IMG/VR virus record: IMGVR_UViG_3300027749_000023
Location: 1-33,754 of that record
Source of the DNA: a virus
DNA length: 33,754 nt
Reading direction: 5' to 3' (one strand)
The position numbers and the translations under genes were made by a program. Each line of letters begins with the position of its first letter. Position 1 is the stretch's first letter. Shown here piece after piece: positions 7,385 to 13,768 of this stretch. The notes beneath the pieces were generated by a model. That model saw only the letters and a program-made list of their open reading frames with translations, did not search any database and had not been told where the DNA came from.

Positions 7385-7611
7385 AAGCTACTATGTGCTG
7401 GTTTGGTCACATGACCCACGGAACTTTCACCATTGGGGGCAATGAAAACCCGATTGTCATTGTCAATTCAATAGATGAAAAGGCAATAATGAACCCTGAT
7501 GATGTAGATGAATATTGCATAAGCCAAGGGCATGACAGCTACCTAGTGCTCGATGAATTCCAAGGTGATATTGTTTTTTCGCAGACCTTTTTGAAAGGTT
7601 TAACAGAATGA
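7381..7611 (+). CDS. Small early protein, unknown function
   Basis: This 76-aa protein starts MKATMCWFGHMTHGTFTIGG and has an acidic middle (NPDDVDEYCISQGHDSY). It is predicted mixed beta/alpha. No family is recognised. The ATGA overlap with the preceding gene implies coupled translation. It is the last sizeable gene of the first plus-strand block. Confidence 0.7.
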   Translation: MKATMCWFGHMTHGTFTIGGNENPIVIVNSIDEKAIMNPDDVDEYCISQGHDSYLVLDEFQGDIVFSQTFLKGLTE

Positions 7612-7658
7612 TTTATGCCACCATTGCACTATTACTAAAAATAATCCTAAGAAAGTAA
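7608..7658 (+). CDS. Possible 16-residue hydrophobic micropeptide
   Basis: A short frame encodes MIYATIALLLKIILRK, an amphipathic or membrane-seeking peptide. It overlaps the preceding stop (ATGA) and has GAAAGG upstream, a longer-spaced form of the shared leader. It ends four bases before the operon terminator hairpin. Such a short frame could be chance, so the call is tentative. Confidence 0.3.
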   Translation: MIYATIALLLKIILRK

Positions 7659-7661
7659 ATT

Positions 7662-7681
7662 AAGCCCTTCGGGGCTTTTTT
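7662..7681 (+). terminator. Intrinsic terminator of first early operon
   Basis: AAGCCC (7662-7667) pairs with GGGCTT (7672-7677) around a TTCG tetraloop, and six T follow. This is a textbook rho-independent terminator for the plus strand. The minus-strand block ends about 75 bp further on; in that direction no T-run follows the stem. Confidence 0.9.
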
Positions 7682-7755
7682 CTTGCCTACTGCTACCCTG
7701 CTATCACCAAGCCCTAAATAATCGCTTCTAGGCACTTTTAAAGCCTTCCAAGCCA

Positions 7756-7953
7756 CTAATCCGCCACTGTGCAAAGCCCAACATAATTGAGGTCATCATC
7801 CGAGCGCAAACCTATTGCATGAAAATGCACAGCCCAACGTAGACAAACCCTGAACCCTTCGCTTAGGTTTCCGTCACCTATTGCCCTTATTGCTTCGTAT
7901 TCGATAGGGTCAAACTTGATAACTATGCCCTTTTTGTCGGCAGTTTCAGACAT
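7756..7953 (-). CDS. Small ribbon-helix-helix-like protein
   Basis: This 65-aa protein reads GIVIKFDPIEYEAIRAI then LSEGFRVCLRWAVHFHAIGL. That is a short beta strand followed by two helices, the layout of ribbon-helix-helix DNA-binding proteins. The assignment is by pattern only. Its ATG overlaps the end of the RuvC-like gene by 8 nt, making it the last gene of this minus-strand block. It could regulate one of the repeated sites in the control regions, but nothing in the sequence links it to a particular site. Confidence 0.6.
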   Translation of the reverse strand: MSETADKKGIVIKFDPIEYEAIRAIGDGNLSEGFRVCLRWAVHFHAIGLRSDDDLNYVGLCTVAD

Positions 7954-8404
7954 TGCACTGTCTCCAGTATTCTGCGATTAATAGCGCCTCTGCTCGATTA
8001 ATGTCCTTTTTGAGCCTTAAGGGTGCTTTGGGGAATAACTGTCTAGCTAGGTCTAATGCCTCGTTTTTGTCTGCGGTAAGGTTAAAGTGCTTTTTCCACT
8101 TTTGAGGGGTAACCAAGTGGAACGGGTAATTTGTAAGCTCACAGACTGCACTAATTACGCCCACAGCGCGACCAAAAGAGAATGTACTGCTAACCCCTTG
8201 GTTTGGCATTGAATGGACTTGTTCCATACAAATCTCTGCGCCTTCTTTGGGGTCGACAATGCTTAGGATACGGCTTTTAAAGACTAAAGCCCTGATGTGC
8301 TTGTCTAAGTGTTCGATGTTGAAGCTGTCGATGTACTCACCATTATGGTTAATTGCCCCTAATGCACCATTGACAGAGCCTGGGTCGATACCTATGTAAA
8401 CCAT
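7946..8404 (-). CDS. RuvC-like Holliday junction resolvase
   Basis: This 152-aa protein begins MVYIGIDPGSVNGALG, the RuvC-type RNase H-fold opening with catalytic D7. Further acidic residues lie in CMEQVHSMPNQG (E61) and KKDINRAEALLIAEY (D134 and E139). The phrase STFSFGRAVG is typical of phage RuvC-like resolvases. It would cut branched DNA formed during recombination-dependent replication or before packaging. AAGGA lies 7 nt upstream of the ATG. It overlaps the upstream gene by 13 nt and the downstream one by 8 nt. Confidence 0.88.
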   Translation of the reverse strand: MVYIGIDPGSVNGALGAINHNGEYIDSFNIEHLDKHIRALVFKSRILSIVDPKEGAEICMEQVHSMPNQGVSSTFSFGRAVGVISAVCELTNYPFHLVTPQKWKKHFNLTADKNEALDLARQLFPKAPLRLKKDINRAEALLIAEYWRQCNV

Positions 8405-8670
8405 TGATTTTCCTTAATATTATTCATTCTTTGCCTCAAATCATTAGCGGCGACTGACCCACGCTTTTTTTCTATTTCGGATAAGGTTATCTGCCACCAA
8501 GCGGAGGCTTTGAGCTTCCCAAGTTCTTTGGCTTTCCTCTTGTATCTCAAAATCCACTCTCTCGCTTCCGTTTGCTTCAATGTCTCCAGTAGCTGTGAGC
8601 GCTCTTGTGGTGTCAGCGTAGCTAAGTTGCGAGGTTTCCCTACATCTGTCCAGTAATTTATTTGCGTCAT
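8392..8670 (-). CDS. Small protein between replication gene and resolvase
   Basis: This 92-aa basic protein carries REWILRYKRKAKELGKLKAS and then EIEKKRGSVAANDLRQRM. This pattern is familiar from unnamed small genes beside phage replication genes. It overlaps the resolvase start by 13 nt. A competing frame at 8444-8680 has the better ribosome-binding site (AGGAG 9 nt upstream, ATGA overlap with the replication gene) but encodes a less protein-like sequence. I prefer this frame on composition, and the start remains uncertain. Confidence 0.65.
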   Translation of the reverse strand: MTQINYWTDVGKPRNLATLTPQERSQLLETLKQTEAREWILRYKRKAKELGKLKASAWWQITLSEIEKKRGSVAANDLRQRMNNIKENQWFT

Positions 8671-8676
8671 CTCTTG

Positions 8677-9465
8677 TCATGATAATTTACTCCTGAATCC
8701 TTCCCTAATTTTGGCAAGTATTTCAGGGTTTGGCTTGGCATACTTCATATCTTCATCAAGTTTTGCAAGGGCAGGGTCACGCTGTGAGCTTGATGGTACT
8801 GTGACATGGGCTATATCAAACTTGTTGACCAGTTTGGCCTTCTCAACAACCCATTCAGCCTTAAAAGCCTGCCAACCACGAACACAACATTCACTCATGG
8901 CTTGCTCAAGTGTCCAACCTGCAATGTCAGCCTGTTCACGCATTCCATCAATTACTCGTTGCGTTATGGGTGCTTTTTTGGCTTTCCTTAAATTCTTGAA
9001 ATCTTGCCAAACAGATTGTGAAACGCCTTCAGGCGTAATATCGGTTTTAGTTTTAGTTTCTGTTTTAGTTTCGGTTACGGTTACGGTTAAAGGTGCATCT
9101 GTATGCGTGTTGCATACACTTGTATACATCTGCATATCATTGTATTCAGGTGTAGGAAACTTGCTTTCTTGTGCTCTAGGTTTGTTGTCCCACTTGCACA
9201 TTTGCAGATATTGCTTGCCATCAGACTCGTAAACAAGAATTAAACTGCTTTCTTGTAGTTCGCTTACTAAATCCTTACACTTGTTTAAAGTGACTGACTC
9301 TTTTATTGGGAAACAGTTGGCTTTAATCATGGCTGGTCTGGCATCAAAACGACCAAAATCATCTACTGTGACCAGCAAACGATAAAAAAGTGTTTCGGCT
9401 AAAGGGGAGAGTTTGTCGATGGATTCGCTGTCACGAACCCCCGATTTTAAATATCGAGTAGGCAT
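8677..9465 (-). CDS. Replication protein, replisome-organizer type
   Basis: This 262-aa protein opens MPTRYLKSGVRDSESIDKLS then LAETLFYRLLVTVDDFGRFD, the N-terminal DNA-binding domain commonly seen in phage replication initiators. A linker of alternating Thr (TVTVTETKTETKTKT, about residues 126-140) joins it to a helical C-terminal domain (VWQDFKNLRKAKKAP, WTLEQAMSECCVRGWQAF) that resembles DnaT-type partner-binding domains. It probably marks the origin and recruits the host helicase. AAGGA lies 7 nt upstream of the start, and AGGAGG a little further up. The linker is encoded by a hexamer array described separately. Confidence 0.75.
   Translation of the reverse strand: MPTRYLKSGVRDSESIDKLSPLAETLFYRLLVTVDDFGRFDARPAMIKANCFPIKESVTLNKCKDLVSELQESSLILVYESDGKQYLQMCKWDNKPRAQESKFPTPEYNDMQMYTSVCNTHTDAPLTVTVTETKTETKTKTDITPEGVSQSVWQDFKNLRKAKKAPITQRVIDGMREQADIAGWTLEQAMSECCVRGWQAFKAEWVVEKAKLVNKFDIAHVTVPSSSQRDPALAKLDEDMKYAKPNPEILAKIREGFRSKLS
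9043..9090. repeat. Hexamer array inside replication gene
   Basis: Eight consecutive plus-strand hexamers of form NGTTNN fill this stretch: GGTTTT, AGTTTT, AGTTTC, TGTTTT, AGTTTC, GGTTAC, GGTTAC and GGTTAA. They encode the Thr-X linker on the minus strand. Phage lambda keeps its origin iterons inside the O initiator gene, so an origin role is possible, but simple dipeptide repetition explains the pattern equally well. Confidence 0.6.
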
Positions 9466-9528
9466 TTTTTTCCTTCGCTGTCCTCCTGAGACAAAGAAAC
9501 AAACGGCAGGCGGGGAGGCTCGCTTTTC

Positions 9529-9550
9529 GGTTGAGAGATCAAGCTCAACC
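9529..9550 (-). other. Hairpin in leader of replication gene
   Basis: GGTTGAG (9529-9535) pairs perfectly with CTCAACC (9544-9550) across an 8-nt loop. It lies in the roughly 100-bp gap between the small regulator gene and the replication gene on the minus strand. No T-run follows on that strand, so it is more likely a leader structure than a terminator. Confidence 0.4.
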
Positions 9551-9568
9551 TATCCGTGTTTCAAACCA

Positions 9569-9733
9569 TTATACTGTTTTCTTCTCTTTTTGCTGTTTTT
9601 CAAGAGAATCGGCTAATAATTGGCGTAACCATTTAGTTCCTCCAAGGCGTTTAAACTCATTCCACTCAGACATGGTGGCTCGTGCGGCAATAGTCTTACC
9701 GCTTTTGGTCATTTCAGTTTTAGGTCTAGGCAT
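9569..9733 (-). CDS. Ribbon-helix-helix-like regulator candidate
   Basis: This 54-aa protein contains TIAARATMSEWNEFKRLGGT and then KWLRQLLADSLEKQ. That is a strand, helix, turn and helix arrangement like Arc/MetJ-type small repressors. The ATG at 9733 was chosen; a TTG at 9766 would add 11 residues. No good Shine-Dalgarno lies before 9733, so the message may be leaderless or start elsewhere. It is the first gene of the minus-strand replication block and faces the recombination operon across a region with four ACACTA half-sites. Autoregulation is therefore a reasonable inference. Confidence 0.6.
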   Translation of the reverse strand: MPRPKTEMTKSGKTIAARATMSEWNEFKRLGGTKWLRQLLADSLEKQQKEKKTV

Positions 9734-9749
9734 AGAGGGCAGGATTGTG

Positions 9750-9816
9750 TAGTGTTTAACAAACAACGCAATTAGGGTTTGTCCTAGTGTGCAACACTAC
9801 ATTCTGTGACACACTA
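9750..9816. promoter_or_regulatory. ACACTA half-site array in divergent promoter region
   Basis: TAGTGT occurs at 9750-9755 and 9785-9790, and its complement ACACTA at 9794-9799 and 9811-9816. The middle two form a perfect TAGTGT-GCA-ACACTA palindrome. The array lies between the small regulator gene (minus) and the plus-strand gene at 9850, where both promoters must be. A repressor dimer binding here could control both directions. Confidence 0.55.
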
Positions 9817-9849
9817 CGAACTCTACAAACCACATTGAAAGGCGTGAAT

Positions 9850-10071
9850 ATGGAATTCGAGATAGAACTTTACGAATTAGACGATATGTTTAAATTCGTT
9901 GTCGAATGGGAATACGACCCCGAATACAGCCCTAAAGAGGGTCTATATAACAAATTCATCTGGTCTTTGCGCTTGGTTATAAATTCCAAGAATATAGACA
10001 TTACTGATGATCTTTCCGACAAAGACCGAGACTTAATTGAACAACAGATTGAGGAGATTTGCTGTGAGTGA
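9850..10071 (+). CDS. Small acidic protein, unknown function
   Basis: This 73-aa protein is strongly acidic (MEFEIELYELDDMFKFVVEW at the start, EEICCE at the end). No family is recognised. It is the first gene of the second plus-strand block. The start is fixed by a variant of the shared leader, ATTGAAAGGCGTGAAT, directly before the ATG at 9850. The next gene's GTG start lies inside its last codons, 8 nt of overlap, so the two are coupled. Confidence 0.7.
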   Translation: MEFEIELYELDDMFKFVVEWEYDPEYSPKEGLYNKFIWSLRLVINSKNIDITDDLSDKDRDLIEQQIEEICCE

Positions 10072-10405
10072 ATACTTTGAAAAAGCCAAATGGGAAGCCT
10101 TGCAAAGTCTGAATGATGATGATGTTATGGAGGCTATTGCTGGCTCGGTTGCCATTCCTCTTGCCATCAAACAAGGAGATTGGCAAGATGCTATGCAATT
10201 ACTTGCAAAGCGCATAGAGACAAAAACAATCCGACAAGCAGAATTTGCTACTCATGGATTTGTCAAGACCAACTGGATTGATGAAGATGATGAACTCAGA
10301 GAATTACGCAATATTTGGATTCTCAGGGATGCAACTGCAATGGCATTGGCTAAAGAACGTCAAGCCAAGATGGATGCACAGTTTCAACAAATGTTTGACG
10401 AGTAA
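10064..10405 (+). CDS. Small helical early protein with GTG start
   Basis: This 113-aa protein begins with GTG at 10064, chosen because GAGGAG lies exactly 7 nt upstream. It overlaps the preceding gene by 8 nt. The sequence is predicted almost wholly helical (SEYFEKAKWEALQSLNDDD, WILRDATAMALAKERQ) and slightly acidic. No family is recognised. It belongs to the early recombination operon. Confidence 0.7.
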   Translation: MSEYFEKAKWEALQSLNDDDVMEAIAGSVAIPLAIKQGDWQDAMQLLAKRIETKTIRQAEFATHGFVKTNWIDEDDELRELRNIWILRDATAMALAKERQAKMDAQFQQMFDE

Positions 10406-10410
10406 ACGCT

Positions 10411-10626
10411 ATGAAAATGAAAAACTCAGTAGGTCAAATCTTAGAGGAAAATCAAGATGAATATTTTTGTCAATTTTGTACAAAACCTAAGATTCAAACT
10501 GTTCCAATCTGCTCATGCTCAGGCTCTTGGTTCAAACTTAGAGACTTTGACTTTGATACCCAATTCTCTATTGCCCAACAAATTTTTAATTCAAAGAAAG
10601 GTATACCCGACACAAAAATTGACTAA
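10411..10626 (+). CDS. Small cysteine-motif protein, unknown function
   Basis: This 71-aa protein has CQFC near residue 20 and CSCSG near residue 35, a spacing compatible with a small zinc-binding knuckle. The C-terminal half is amphipathic. No strong Shine-Dalgarno is seen before the ATG at 10411, though it starts only 5 nt after the preceding stop and may be coupled. A perfect 22-bp palindrome follows its stop. Confidence 0.55.
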   Translation: MKMKNSVGQILEENQDEYFCQFCTKPKIQTVPICSCSGSWFKLRDFDFDTQFSIAQQIFNSKKGIPDTKID

Positions 10627-10629
10627 CCC

Positions 10630-10651
10630 TGAGTTTGTATATACAAACTCA
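10630..10651. promoter_or_regulatory. Perfect 22-bp palindrome
   Basis: The arm TGAGTTTGTAT (10630-10640) is followed directly by its exact complement, giving 22 bp without a spacer. No T-run follows in either direction, so an intrinsic terminator is unlikely. It lies 40 bp before a gene with its own leader, in the widest gap of this operon. It could be an operator or a resolvase/junction-like site. Confidence 0.55.
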
Positions 10652-10691
10652 ACCAACACCAACATTTCAACAACATTTCAAAAGGCTAAAG

Positions 10692-10886
10692 ATGCTAGAT
10701 TACGCACCAATATTGATGAACATAGAACAGGCAACTAAGCGCTTGTCCGAAAACTGTCTCGCAAACAAATTTGATGGGTTTTCCAAAGATATTAATCGGA
10801 TTCATTGTGAATTAACCCTGCTTTCAATGTGGGCAGTCAACAAAGAAGCACAAGAGATTTTTAAAGATATTTTTAAACAGGAGTGA
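10692..10886 (+). CDS. Small helical early protein, unknown function
   Basis: This 64-aa protein is predicted helical (MNIEQATKRLSENCLANKFD, ELTLLSMWAVNKEAQEIFK). No family is recognised. The ATG at 10692 follows a copy of the shared leader (TTTCAAAAGGCTAAAG). Its stop lies 2 nt before the annealing-protein start, and its last codons supply that gene's AGGAG. Confidence 0.65.
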   Translation: MLDYAPILMNIEQATKRLSENCLANKFDGFSKDINRIHCELTLLSMWAVNKEAQEIFKDIFKQE

Positions 10887-10888
10887 AT

Positions 10889-11452
10889 ATGAATCAAGAA
10901 CAGGTGTTAATGTTGCTCAACAAGAATGTAAATGAGCATACCGAGAAGAAAGCCAACCTAACCTATCTCTCATGGGCTTGGGCATGGGCTGAAGCACTCA
11001 AGGCAGACCCTACAGCCATCTACAAGGTAGAGATGTTTGGCGACAAGTGCTTCATGGACATCAACGGCACAGCAATGGTGTTCGTCACAGTCACTATGTT
11101 TGGCAAGCCAATGACTTGCCAACTTCCAGTCATGGACTATCGCAATAAAGCTATACCCAACCCTGACGCTTTTGCAGTCAATACCGCCATCATGCGGTGC
11201 ATGACTAAAGCATTGTCATTGCATGGTTTGGGTCTGTATATCTATGCTGGAGAAGACTTGCCAGAAGGTGATTCAGGTTCAGACATTGATGTAAACATGA
11301 TGATTGACCACTTGGCGGCTATTGATGCCGCATCAACTTTAGAGGAATTAAAGAATGTCTACTCTGTTGCTTACTCTGCTTGCGCTGGTGATAAAAGTTG
11401 GCAAAAGAAAGTGATTGATGCTAAAGAAAAGCGTAAAGGAGCATTGAAATGA
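10889..11452 (+). CDS. Single-strand annealing protein, DUF1071 type
   Basis: This 187-aa protein contains LTYLSWAWAWAEALKADP, then LPVMDYRNKAIPNPDAFAVN and AIMRCMTKALSLHGLGLYIY. These are hallmarks of the DUF1071 (SSAP, Rad52-like) recombinase family. It would anneal complementary single strands at ends resected by the YqaJ nuclease encoded three genes later. AGGAG lies 5 nt before the ATG at 10889; an in-frame GTG 6 nt earlier overlaps that site and is less likely. The stop overlaps the next start (ATGA). The C-terminus is basic and helical. Confidence 0.85.
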   Translation: MNQEQVLMLLNKNVNEHTEKKANLTYLSWAWAWAEALKADPTAIYKVEMFGDKCFMDINGTAMVFVTVTMFGKPMTCQLPVMDYRNKAIPNPDAFAVNTAIMRCMTKALSLHGLGLYIYAGEDLPEGDSGSDIDVNMMIDHLAAIDAASTLEELKNVYSVAYSACAGDKSWQKKVIDAKEKRKGALK

Positions 11453-11694
11453 ACTACGCACAAATGAAAAATGCACCAGCATTCCCAGTTTCTTTTAAAT
11501 GGGGCAGAGAATTATCTCAATATAACGGCATGACCTTGCGTGATTATTTTGCGGCAAAGGCTATGCAAGTTATTTTGCAAAGCCAATATGAAGATGGTAT
11601 TTATGTTGGTGATTTAGATAATGATTGTGAACAAGTGTGTGCGAGTTCTGCATACATCATGGCAGACGCAATGATGAAAGCGAGGGAAGCATGA
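11449..11694 (+). CDS. Small conserved phage protein, unknown function
   Basis: This 81-aa protein contains YNGMTLRDYFAAKAMQ, a phrase that recurs in many unnamed phage accessory proteins. The C-terminal part is helical (CASSAYIMADAMMKAREA). It overlaps both neighbours by 4 nt (ATGA on each side), so it is fully coupled within the recombination operon. No biochemical role is known to me. Confidence 0.75.
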   Translation: MNYAQMKNAPAFPVSFKWGRELSQYNGMTLRDYFAAKAMQVILQSQYEDGIYVGDLDNDCEQVCASSAYIMADAMMKAREA

Positions 11695-12185
11695 GCGATT
11701 TTGTACAAGTTCTTGAAAAACTAAGGTTTGACAAAGAAACAGGACAATTTTTTTGGGTTAATCCAAACAAACATCACTTGGATTTGATTGGGAAAATTGC
11801 TGGTTGCGCTCAAAAATCAAATTTAAATAAAAAATATTGGGTGATTAAGTTAAATGGGAAAACCTATAAAAGAGGGAGACTTGTTTATTTAATCACTCAT
11901 GGAAAGTGGCCTGAGCCTTGTGTAGACCACATAAATGGGGACTCACTAGATGACAGACCTGAAAATCTCAGACAGGCAACAGTAACAGAAAACAACTGGA
12001 ATCATAAATCTAGAAAAAGAAAAATAAATCTTCCGATGGGTGTGCGTGTTAATCCTGCTGGAACTTATTCCGCAAGAATATCAGTCAACAAAAAACAAAT
12101 TCACCTTGGATTTTTCAAAACTACAGAGGAAGCCTATTCTGTTTATCAGATGGCAAGAGAGGAAATGTATGGACAATTCGCCTGA
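11691..12185 (+). CDS. HNH endonuclease with C-terminal AP2-like domain
   Basis: This 164-aa protein has the HNH core VDHINGDSLDDRPENLRQAT in its middle, with the paired histidine/aspartate and downstream asparagine of the HNH_3 type. The C-terminal third (MGVRVNPAGTYSARISVN, then HLGFFKTTEEAYSVYQMA) matches the AP2-type DNA-binding fold seen in phage homing endonucleases. Its DNA is visibly more A-rich than the flanking genes, suggesting separate acquisition. It sits between the annealing protein and its exonuclease partner and overlaps both neighbours, so it has settled into the operon without breaking it. Confidence 0.9.
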   Translation: MSDFVQVLEKLRFDKETGQFFWVNPNKHHLDLIGKIAGCAQKSNLNKKYWVIKLNGKTYKRGRLVYLITHGKWPEPCVDHINGDSLDDRPENLRQATVTENNWNHKSRKRKINLPMGVRVNPAGTYSARISVNKKQIHLGFFKTTEEAYSVYQMAREEMYGQFA

Positions 12186-12798
12186 AGTTACTCAGCAATC
12201 TCCAGAATGGTTTAAACAGCGTTGCGGTAAAGCTACTGCATCTCGTATCTCAGACATTGTTGCCAAAACCAAGTCAGGCTACAGCACCAGTAGGGCTAAC
12301 TACATGGCTCAACTGGTAGTCGAGCGTATGACAAACCAAGTAGCAGAGTCTTACACCAATGCGGCTATGGAATGGGGTATCGAGAATGAACCTTTTGCTC
12401 GTGCCGCATACGAGGCTAAATCAGGCAATATGGTAGATCAGGTAGGTGCTATTGACCATCCACGAATTACTATGTCTGCTGCCTCTCCTGATGGCTTGGT
12501 TAGTGATGATGGATGCCTAGAGATCAAGTGTCCAAACACGGCAACTCATATCGACACAATTCTTGGTGATGAACCAGCAAAGAAATACTACGACCAAATG
12601 CAGTGGCAAATGGCGTGTACGAACAGAAGTTGGTGCGACTTTGTGAGTTTTGACCCACGAATGCCTGAACACCTGCAACTGTTTATCAAAAGAGTCGAGC
12701 GCAATGATGTTTATATTGCAGAACTCGAACAAGAGGTTATCCAGTTTCTCTCAGAAGTGGATGACAAGGTTAAAAAACTCAATGAAATTAAGGTGTAA
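12169..12798 (+). CDS. YqaJ-type recombination exonuclease
   Basis: This 209-aa protein begins at the ATG at 12169, inside the end of the HNH gene. Upstream in-frame ATGs would only read through the HNH gene. Motifs are [40 protein letters not shown] (D108) and LEIKCP (E118 and K120), the metal-binding and catalytic set of YqaJ/lambda-exonuclease-fold nucleases. It resects double-strand ends for the DUF1071 annealing protein. AGAGG a few bases upstream is supplied by the HNH gene's last codons. Confidence 0.92.
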   Translation: MDNSPEVTQQSPEWFKQRCGKATASRISDIVAKTKSGYSTSRANYMAQLVVERMTNQVAESYTNAAMEWGIENEPFARAAYEAKSGNMVDQVGAIDHPRITMSAASPDGLVSDDGCLEIKCPNTATHIDTILGDEPAKKYYDQMQWQMACTNRSWCDFVSFDPRMPEHLQLFIKRVERNDVYIAELEQEVIQFLSEVDDKVKKLNEIKV

Positions 12799-12800
12799 AT

Positions 12801-13049
12801 ATGGAACAGCGTGACAATTCAGGTGTCTTGTTTAAGAACGACAAGAAGGAAACAGGCAACCAACCAGACTATAAAGGCAACATCACAGTTGATGGCAAAT
12901 CTTATTGGCTTTCAGCATGGGTCAAAGAGGGTAAATCAGGCAAATTCATGGGTTTAGCAGTAAGTCCTAAAGAAGAAGCCAATACTTCCTCACCCAAGAA
13001 GAAGCCCTCAAGTGGCTTTGACGACATGGACTCTGACATTCCATTTTGA
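12801..13049 (+). CDS. Small protein with SSB-like acidic tail
   Basis: This 82-aa protein has a short beta-rich core ([33 protein letters not shown]), a low-complexity linker and the C-terminus DDMDSDIPF. That end is nearly identical in style to the acidic tip of bacterial SSB, which docks partner proteins. It follows the YqaJ gene by 2 nt, so a single-strand-binding or SSB-mimicking role in the recombination cassette is a fair inference. It is much shorter than a normal SSB. Confidence 0.65.
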   Translation: MEQRDNSGVLFKNDKKETGNQPDYKGNITVDGKSYWLSAWVKEGKSGKFMGLAVSPKEEANTSSPKKKPSSGFDDMDSDIPF

Positions 13050-13111
13050 TGTAACACAACGGGGAAAGCGTAAGTGAGTACCCACTAACTTTTTAATTGA
13101 TAGGAGTTGAT

Positions 13112-13444
13112 ATGAGTTTAGATAACACACATTTTGGCGGCAGTGTAAAGAAGTTCTTTGACTTGCCAATCTTCAACAGGGTAAGGAATACCGACCCAGT
13201 AACCAGCTATGAAGCCGCTGATGCAGCCAAGGACTTGGCGGCAAAACACTTTGGCATCATTGTGGACTGTTTAAAGGCTCATGGGGCGCTTGGAAAAGAT
13301 GGGATAGCTAGGCATAGCGGATTAGACAGAAATCAAGTCTCACGCCGTTTAAACGAGTTGGAGAAGATGAACTTGATTGAGTTGACAGGCAGAACTGTAA
13401 AGTCTTCTGCGGGACGTAATGAACGTGAGTGGAGGGCGATCTAA
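13112..13444 (+). CDS. Winged-helix DNA-binding protein
   Basis: This 110-aa protein has a disordered N-terminus and then a winged-helix domain (HFGIIVDCLKAHGALGKDGI, LDRNQVSRRLNELEKMNLIE). The NQVSRRLNELEK segment looks like the recognition helix. It probably regulates phage or host transcription or assists replication. AGGAG lies 5 nt before the ATG at 13112. The gap upstream (13050-13111) contains an ACTAAC box paired with a near-complement as GTGAGT-ACCC-ACTAAC, so this gene may have its own promoter and operator. Confidence 0.75.
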   Translation: MSLDNTHFGGSVKKFFDLPIFNRVRNTDPVTSYEAADAAKDLAAKHFGIIVDCLKAHGALGKDGIARHSGLDRNQVSRRLNELEKMNLIELTGRTVKSSAGRNEREWRAI

Positions 13445-13563
13445 TGTGGGATGTACTGGTTACTTTTATGTTGATGATGTTTGGCGCTTTCGCTGTTATT
13501 TTCTTTGGCGCTATGTTAATTTTTGTCTTGTATTTACTTCAAAATGAGGCTGACTATGACTGA
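13444..13563 (+). CDS. 39-residue membrane micropeptide
   Basis: A short frame encodes MWDVLVTFMLMMFGAFAVIF, then further hydrophobic residues and an acidic end (LLQNEADYD). It is essentially one long or two short transmembrane helices. It starts on the last base of the upstream stop (TAATG) and overlaps the downstream start by 8 nt, which argues for real, coupled translation. The function is unknown; an accessory holin or superinfection-exclusion peptide is possible. Confidence 0.55.
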   Translation: MWDVLVTFMLMMFGAFAVIFFGAMLIFVLYLLQNEADYD

Positions 13564-13768
13564 AGAAAAATTCAATTTTGCTAACAAGTTGGCCACTATG
13601 CGTAAAGAACCAGTTGAATCTTTAAATCGCAAACGTCAGATTCAGTCAACTAATCCTTATCGAAACATTGTTATTGAAGAAATAGCTCAAGAAATTGAGA
13701 AAATGTCAGGATTTGGTAAAGATACGATTGACAGTTTGGCTATTTACATAAGAGGAATGAAAGAATGA
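13556..13768 (+). CDS. Small helical protein, unknown function
   Basis: This 70-aa protein starts MTEEKFNFANKLATMRKEPV and ends with an amphipathic helix (IEEIAQEIEKMSGFGKDTID). No family is recognised. The ATG at 13556 lies within the membrane micropeptide gene (8-nt overlap) and its stop overlaps the next start by 4 nt. Confidence 0.65.
   Translation: MTEEKFNFANKLATMRKEPVESLNRKRQIQSTNPYRNIVIEEIAQEIEKMSGFGKDTIDSLAIYIRGMKE

Noticed and set aside
8444-8680. 78-codon frame starting in an ATGA overlap with the replication gene
   Set aside because: It has a good AGGAG, but the overlapping 92-codon frame has the more protein-like and familiar sequence and joins the resolvase gene. It is kept as an alternative only.
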